From assembly GCA_041390825.1 (NCBI GenBank), contig JAWKPF010000042.1, positions 1 to 32,171 on the forward strand: a DNA stretch of 32,171 bases, read 5' to 3'. Under the pieces are notes generated by a model, which saw only the letters and a program-made list of their open reading frames with translations, was not told the origin of the DNA and did no database searches. Position 1 is the first letter of the stretch. Each line of letters opens with the position of its first letter. Positions 30,391-32,171 of this stretch are shown here, piece after piece. The stretch is from Thermomicrobiales bacterium (GTDB taxonomy: Bacteria > Chloroflexota > Chloroflexia > Thermomicrobiales > UBA6265). The translations under genes were made by a program, and so were the position numbers.

Positions 30391-31689
30391 GTGAAGAAAC
30401 CGTTCGACACCCAGGTTACCCGTCGTTCGCTGCTTGGCGCGGCCGGCGGTCTCTCGGCGCTTGCGCTCGCGGGAGCGCTGCCGAAAGTCGCGCTCGGGCA
30501 ATCCCCCGTCGCCGAGGTGGCTCCGTATGCTGGCGAGGAAGTCACCATCACCTACGGGTTCTGGGACACTGCCCAGGAAGCGGCCATCACCGCCCAGATC
30601 GAAGCCTTCAAGGCAGTTCAGCCGAACATCACGGTCGAACCCCAGATCGTCCCCTGGGCCGATTACTGGACCAAACTCCAAACCGGCGTCGCCGGTGGTG
30701 AGACGTTCGATGTCTTCTGGATCAATTCGGCATCGCTTCCGGTCTACGCCTCTGCTGGCGCGTTGCTGCCAATCACCTCGATCGTCGGCGGAGATGGTGG
30801 CATCGACACGGCCAATTTCGCCGCGCCGCTGGTCGAGATGTACCAGTGGGACGGCGTGCAGTACGGCATCCCGCGCGACTTCGACACCATCGCGCTCTTC
30901 TACAACAAGGACATCTTCGATGCCGCCGGGGTTGCCTATCCGGACGACACCTGGACCTGGGAAACCTTCCGCTCGGTCGGCGAGCAGCTCACCGATGCCG
31001 GCGCGGGCGTCTGGGGCGCGGGTCTGCAAACGAGCTGGCAGGAGAACTACTACAACTTCATCTACCAGAACGGCGGCACGCTGCTGAGCGACGATCTCAA
31101 GACCTCGACGGTCGGTTCGCCTGAAGCGTCCGAAGCGTTTGTCTATCTGACCGGCTTCTTCACGGATGAGCTGTCGCCCTCGATCGCAATCCAGCAGTCG
31201 AATCCGGTGGCCGATACCCTCTTCCCGGCCGGTCAGGTGGCCATGATGCCGGGCGGCTCGTTCCGCGCGGGCACCTATGGCGCGGCCGATGCCAATATCG
31301 ATGTCGCCCCGCTGCCACAAGGCAAGGAACGCGCCACCGTGACCCACGGCTTGGCAAACGTCATCTGGGCGAGCGGCGCGAATCCGGGCGCTTCGCTCGA
31401 ATTCGTCAAGTTCCTTGCTGGCCCTGAAGCCGAAACGATCCTCGGCGAGTCCGGCGCGACCATACCCGCCTATGCTGGACTGCAGGAACCTTGGCTGCAA
31501 GCCAATCCGGACATGAACCTGCAGGTCTTCGTCGACGCGCTCGACTACGCACAGAAGGTTCCCGATCCGCCGGTCGGCTTCGAATGGCAGATCGAGATCC
31601 AGAAGGTCGTCATCGAGGGCTTCGCCGGCAACATCGCGCCGGAGGAGATCGGCCCCAAGGCCGCAGCCGCCGCGGACGCGGTGCTCTAG
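30391..31689 (+). CDS. Sugar ABC transporter substrate-binding protein, family 1
   Basis: The 432-residue exported protein belongs to SBP family 1 (MalE/UgpB-like), for oligosaccharides or glycerol phosphodiesters. The start is GTG 30391, with GGAGGAG at 30378-30384 and 6 nt spacing; an upstream ATG at 30319 is less likely. The leader has a twin arginine (VTRRSLLGAAGGLSALALAGAL). Family stretches: ITYGFWDTAQEAAITAQIEAFKAVQPNITVEPQIVPWADYWTKLQTGVAGGETFDVFWINS, YGIPRDFDTIALFYNKDIFDAAGV, PDDTWTWETF, and GQVAMMPGGSFRAG. A 13-bp hairpin follows, and then the first permease gene. It is divergent from the dppB operon across a 281-nt gap that may hold both promoters. Confidence 0.93.
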   Translation: MKKPFDTQVTRRSLLGAAGGLSALALAGALPKVALGQSPVAEVAPYAGEEVTITYGFWDTAQEAAITAQIEAFKAVQPNITVEPQIVPWADYWTKLQTGVAGGETFDVFWINSASLPVYASAGALLPITSIVGGDGGIDTANFAAPLVEMYQWDGVQYGIPRDFDTIALFYNKDIFDAAGVAYPDDTWTWETFRSVGEQLTDAGAGVWGAGLQTSWQENYYNFIYQNGGTLLSDDLKTSTVGSPEASEAFVYLTGFFTDELSPSIAIQQSNPVADTLFPAGQVAMMPGGSFRAGTYGAADANIDVAPLPQGKERATVTHGLANVIWASGANPGASLEFVKFLAGPEAETILGESGATIPAYAGLQEPWLQANPDMNLQVFVDALDYAQKVPDPPVGFEWQIEIQKVVIEGFAGNIAPEEIGPKAAAAADAVL

Positions 31690-31714
31690 ACCGTCTCGCG
31701 ATCTCCGCACACAC

Positions 31715-31751
31715 AAACGCCGGTGCCGCTTCTATAGTGGTACCGGCGTTT
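31715..31751 (+). terminator. Hairpin between sugar-binding protein and permease genes
   Basis: AAACGCCGGTGCC (31715-31727) pairs with GGTACCGGCGTTT (31739-31751) over 13 bp with one G-U, loop of 11 nt. It starts 26 nt after the binding-protein stop. It may end part of the transcripts or protect the upstream message, as the hairpin at 6890 may do in the other sugar operon. Confidence 0.65.
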
Positions 31752-31869
31752 GGCACGCAGGAGCTTCTGCAGCGTCGCCGTTCACGGCGATCGCAGGTGT
31801 CAGGGCGGCATTCGCCCCGCACCGCCAACGCGTCGTATACCGGAATCAGCTCACACCAGCAGGGTCTCG

Positions 31870-32171
31870 ATGACATTCAGCTCCATCCCAGTCGATGCGA
31901 CCGCCAGCCAGAGCGCGCCTCCCGCGCGGTTCGGCCGGCGGGCGCGCAACGAAGCGCTCTGGGGCTATGCCATGATCGCCCCGGTGTTTCTTGGGTTCGC
32001 CGTCTTCTTCCTGATCGCGCTCGGCGCTTCGCTCTATCTCAGCCTGACCCGCTGGGACATGCTCTCCTCCCCGGTCTACGTCGGTCTCCAGAACTACCGC
32101 ACCGTCCTGCACGACCCGGAATTCCGCACCGCGCTGTTCAACACCGTTGCGATCACCATTCCGCACATCGT
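31870..32171 (+). CDS. Sugar ABC transporter permease, MalF/UgpA type (3' truncated by window)
   Basis: ATG 31870 opens a frame that is still open at the window end (100 complete codons). A polar N terminus with RFGRRARNEALWGYAMIAP leads into the first membrane helix (VFLGFAVFFLIALGASLYLSLT). Then come RWDMLSSPVYVGLQNYRTVLHDPEFRTALFNTVAIT, the family-typical 'SFTxWxxxxxxxFVGLxNYxxxxxDxxFxxALxNT' region. It is the channel partner of the family 1 binding protein upstream. A second permease of MalG type is expected beyond the window edge. Confidence 0.9.
   Translation, partial: MTFSSIPVDATASQSAPPARFGRRARNEALWGYAMIAPVFLGFAVFFLIALGASLYLSLTRWDMLSSPVYVGLQNYRTVLHDPEFRTALFNTVAITIPHI

Overview
The window looks like chromosomal DNA of a GC-rich bacterium, most probably a member of the Chloroflexota close to Thermomicrobia/Sphaerobacter. 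This is inference from high GC, several transporter-binding proteins with twin-arginine type leaders, OpcA beside G6PDH, and small secreted proteins of a type I associate with that group. No rRNA, tRNA, CRISPR array, phage gene or transposase was seen.

Layout. 1-4051 (+): the tail of an unknown protein, a class III CoA-transferase, and two tandem paralogous membrane proteins of the lysylphosphatidylglycerol-synthase/flippase family. 4086-8014 (-): a small stress-type protein, then a carbohydrate ABC importer (binding protein, permease, ATPase) divergent from the next block. 8309-19914 (+): a pentose-phosphate cluster, tkt-tal // gnd-zwf-opcA-pgl-rpiA plus a 50-residue membrane protein. It is interrupted between tal and gnd by an opposite-strand HepT/MNT fusion gene and a dead RibD/DHFR-like gene. 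19996-23257: two secreted proteins of unknown function separated by a gene-poor stretch, and a zone of repeats and gene remnants. 23258-26284: a zinc alcohol/polyol dehydrogenase (+) convergent with a GH1 beta-glucosidase and a RidA-like protein (-). 26381-30109 (-): a peptide/oligosaccharide-type ABC importer without ATPases in the window. 30391-end (+): a second sugar ABC importer, whose permease runs off the edge.

Together the genes describe uptake of sugars or glycosides, hydrolysis by a cytoplasmic beta-glucosidase, and oxidation through a nearly complete pentose-phosphate pathway (only rpe is not seen here). The zwf-opcA-pgl order resembles the actinobacterial tkt-tal-zwf-opcA-pgl operon, with gnd and rpiA added.

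Non-coding DNA is unusually structured. There are arrays of 7-nt units at several gene borders, a dispersed element carrying GTCATCCCGA and GGGATCTCTCGTTCCC, a run of hairpins at 12684-12892, and hairpins just after binding-protein genes. Two genes, gnd and the DHFR-like gene, carry disruptions. The gnd one is a single extra C in a C6 run and may be a sequencing error. I do not see an obvious large new system. The best candidates for novelty are the HepT-MNT fusion with a degenerate toxin motif and the heptad arrays.
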